Under the pieces are notes generated by a model. It saw only the letters and a program-made list of their open reading frames with translations. It was not told the origin of the DNA and did not search any database. Source: Membranihabitans marinus (lineage in GTDB: Bacteria > Bacteroidota > Bacteroidia > Chitinophagales > Saprospiraceae). Taken from it: 64,000 nucleotides of DNA. A program made the position numbers and the translations under genes. Below are positions 63,189-64,000 of this stretch, in pieces. Location: NCBI RefSeq assembly GCF_019802045.1, contig NZ_JAHVHU010000003.1, forward strand, positions 1-64,000, read 5' to 3'. Numbering within the stretch: position 1 is the stretch's first letter; each line of letters begins with the position of its first letter.

Positions 63189-63409
63189 TATTTATGCTTT
63201 AAAAGGAAGTTTTCTAATGCAATTGTTTGCCCATTTTTTATTTCCTCCAAAGCATTTTCAATCTCTTCCTTTTGTGGATCAGACAAATCTTCCCATATAT
63301 CCTGACTTTCTTCTGTTTGGAAAATATTTTTAATTTTTTCAATAATTGATGGGTTGTCCGTATGCAGAAGCAACTCGATTAATTTTAACTTTTCAGCTTG
63401 AATATCCAT
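63188..63409 (-). CDS. antitoxin partner of the RelE/ParE toxin
   Basis: 73 aa from the ATG at 63409 (an ATG at 63430 is also possible). The acidic helical pattern KLKLIELLLHTDNPSIIEKI and WEDLSDPQKEEIENALEEIK is common in Bacteroidota antitoxins paired with RelE/ParE. It would bind and block the toxin and probably regulate the pair. The stop overlaps the toxin start by 1 bp. Confidence 0.85.
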   Translation of the reverse strand: MDIQAEKLKLIELLLHTDNPSIIEKIKNIFQTEESQDIWEDLSDPQKEEIENALEEIKNGQTIALENFLLKHK

Positions 63410-63483
63410 ACTGTATTTATTGATTTTCAAATATAACGTTTTTTATGACATATTCATATGATCTAGATGTACTGGTCTATGGC

Positions 63484-63640
63484 TCACTTTCCTTTCCGAC
63501 CCCGTATTTTAAGACGATCACTACCAATGTTTGTGATCTTTAGACGAATTAGCTCTCCGGTTCTTATCAGAGTAGCGTAAAACGTAATGACAATCGTCTT
63601 ATGCTTCAGGTTGTGTTCATACCCTTTTAATAATTTACCT
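63484..63640 (-). pseudogene. tyrosine recombinase (integrase) fragment
   Basis: About 51 codons on the minus strand read NLKHKTIVITFYATLIRTGE, then LIRLKITNIGSDRLKIRG and RKGK, before a stop at 63484. This matches the box around the first catalytic Arg of tyrosine recombinases (usual form ATGLRxSEL...DIDSxRxxIxxxKGKKDR). Here the Arg is kept but GLR has become LIR, and the rest of the catalytic domain is missing. It begins where an IstB-like fragment ends. Confidence 0.6.
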
Positions 63641-63763
63641 CCATCTGTCTTCAAGTATTAGAAGCAAAATAAGTTTGACCTGATTTGAGATAGGCTGCAG
63701 TCCAAAATCGTCATATATGATTAATTTGGCTTCGAGAACACAGCAATCGAGTGTATGAGCTCC
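63635..63763 (-). pseudogene. IstB-like (IS21 helper ATPase) fragment
   Basis: About 42 codons on the minus strand read KLIIYDDFGLQPISNQVKLI and then LLLILEDRW before a stop at 63635-63637. This matches the Walker B region and following helix of IS21-family IstB (usual form LLIIDDFGL ... LLEIIEDRY). The preceding Walker A part and the C-terminal half are missing. It runs directly into the integrase fragment, so at least two mobile genes have decayed together. Confidence 0.6.
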
Positions 63764-64000
63764 AGGTTTATTCATTGAAAATTACAGATTTTGAATAAAG
63801 CCACATGGTATTTTTTGCAGACTTTGCTCAAGCAAATCCTTATGTTCTCTTGGAATCGTCCACGAAAAGTGAAAAAGATGTGGTTGAGATTACCATATCA
63901 TCGGATTATTAAAACACCAAAGCGCTGTCAATAAATAAGATGGTCAGGTTGAACACCTACGAAGTTCAAAAGCACTAACATTCTTCTCCCCGGATGAGGC
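63764..64000. other. end of window, decayed sequence
   Basis: No intact frame. A minus-strand stretch near 63860-63790 (FSWTIPREHKDLLEQ) and a short plus-strand frame of 36 codons near 63807 are too short to assign. Probably part of the same mobile-element ruin, which continues beyond the window. Confidence 0.4.

Overview
The window reads as chromosomal DNA of a Gram-negative member of the Bacteroidota, most likely close to Saprospiria. Seen directly: two secreted proteins end in type IX secretion (T9SS) sorting domains, lipid A/heptose genes are present (Kdo transferase, heptose-7-phosphate kinase), starts lack Shine-Dalgarno sequences, and several starts are preceded by the Bacteroidota promoter box TAnnTTTG. 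Bacillithiol genes (bshC, a bacilliredoxin) and a ligase-associated DNA repair cassette fit that phylum. The Saprospiria placement is inference.

Layout. 0.2-7.7 kb: GNAT-like protein, BrkB membrane protein, hot-dog thioesterase, Na+/solute symporter, then a sugar nucleotidyltransferase, a type II NADH dehydrogenase and a MarR regulator. 8.0 kb: a tRNA-Arg(CCU) next to about 680 bp without genes, then an orphan LacI regulator. 9.9-12.9 kb: a compact six-gene minus-strand operon with the signature of nitric-oxide/iron-sulfur stress defence (Rrf2 regulator, group III truncated haemoglobin, small membrane protein, RIC repair protein, hemerythrin, lipoprotein). 13.2-16.9 kb: a TPR sensor kinase and NarL-type regulator, OsmC and rhodanese proteins. 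17.3-23.1 kb: the ligase-associated DNA damage cassette (exonuclease, ATP-dependent ligase, Lhr-like helicase, PdeM). 23.5-28.6 kb: CinA-like protein, two secreted proteins, an extended SDR, two gene ruins and a GlcG-type protein. 28.8-34.7 kb: housekeeping genes dnaG, yebC, dapB, hemE, accD. 35.4-45 kb: bshC, outer-membrane barrel, engB, acyltransferase, exonuclease, CBS protein, phosphopantetheinyl transferase, WD40 protein, dcd, rhodanese. 45-54 kb: T9SS substrates, PASTA protein, waaA, heptose kinase, bacilliredoxin, thioredoxin, ribD. 54-62.6 kb: DUF885 peptidase-like protein, PduO-type adenosyltransferase, DUF6580-like membrane protein, CPBP protease, M1 peptidase and a permease-less double ABC ATPase. 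62.9-64 kb: RelE/ParE toxin-antitoxin pair and decayed mobile-element genes (IstB and tyrosine-recombinase fragments).

Most of the window is ordinary core genome. The least explained material is in gene-free stretches: a cloverleaf-like 140-bp inverted-repeat element at 56156-56295, a hairpin and direct-repeat cluster at 57.2-57.6 kb, a pair of 54-bp repeats with nested inverted arms at 34.99-35.34 kb, and a dispersed intergenic word family shared by sites at 17.1, 35.3, 57.4 and 62.8 kb. Among the genes, the strongest system-level candidates are the NO-stress operon, with an operator-like palindrome over its promoter and two uncharacterised members, and the CPBP/M1/double-ABC gene group. All assignments are from reading the sequence; no database search was run.
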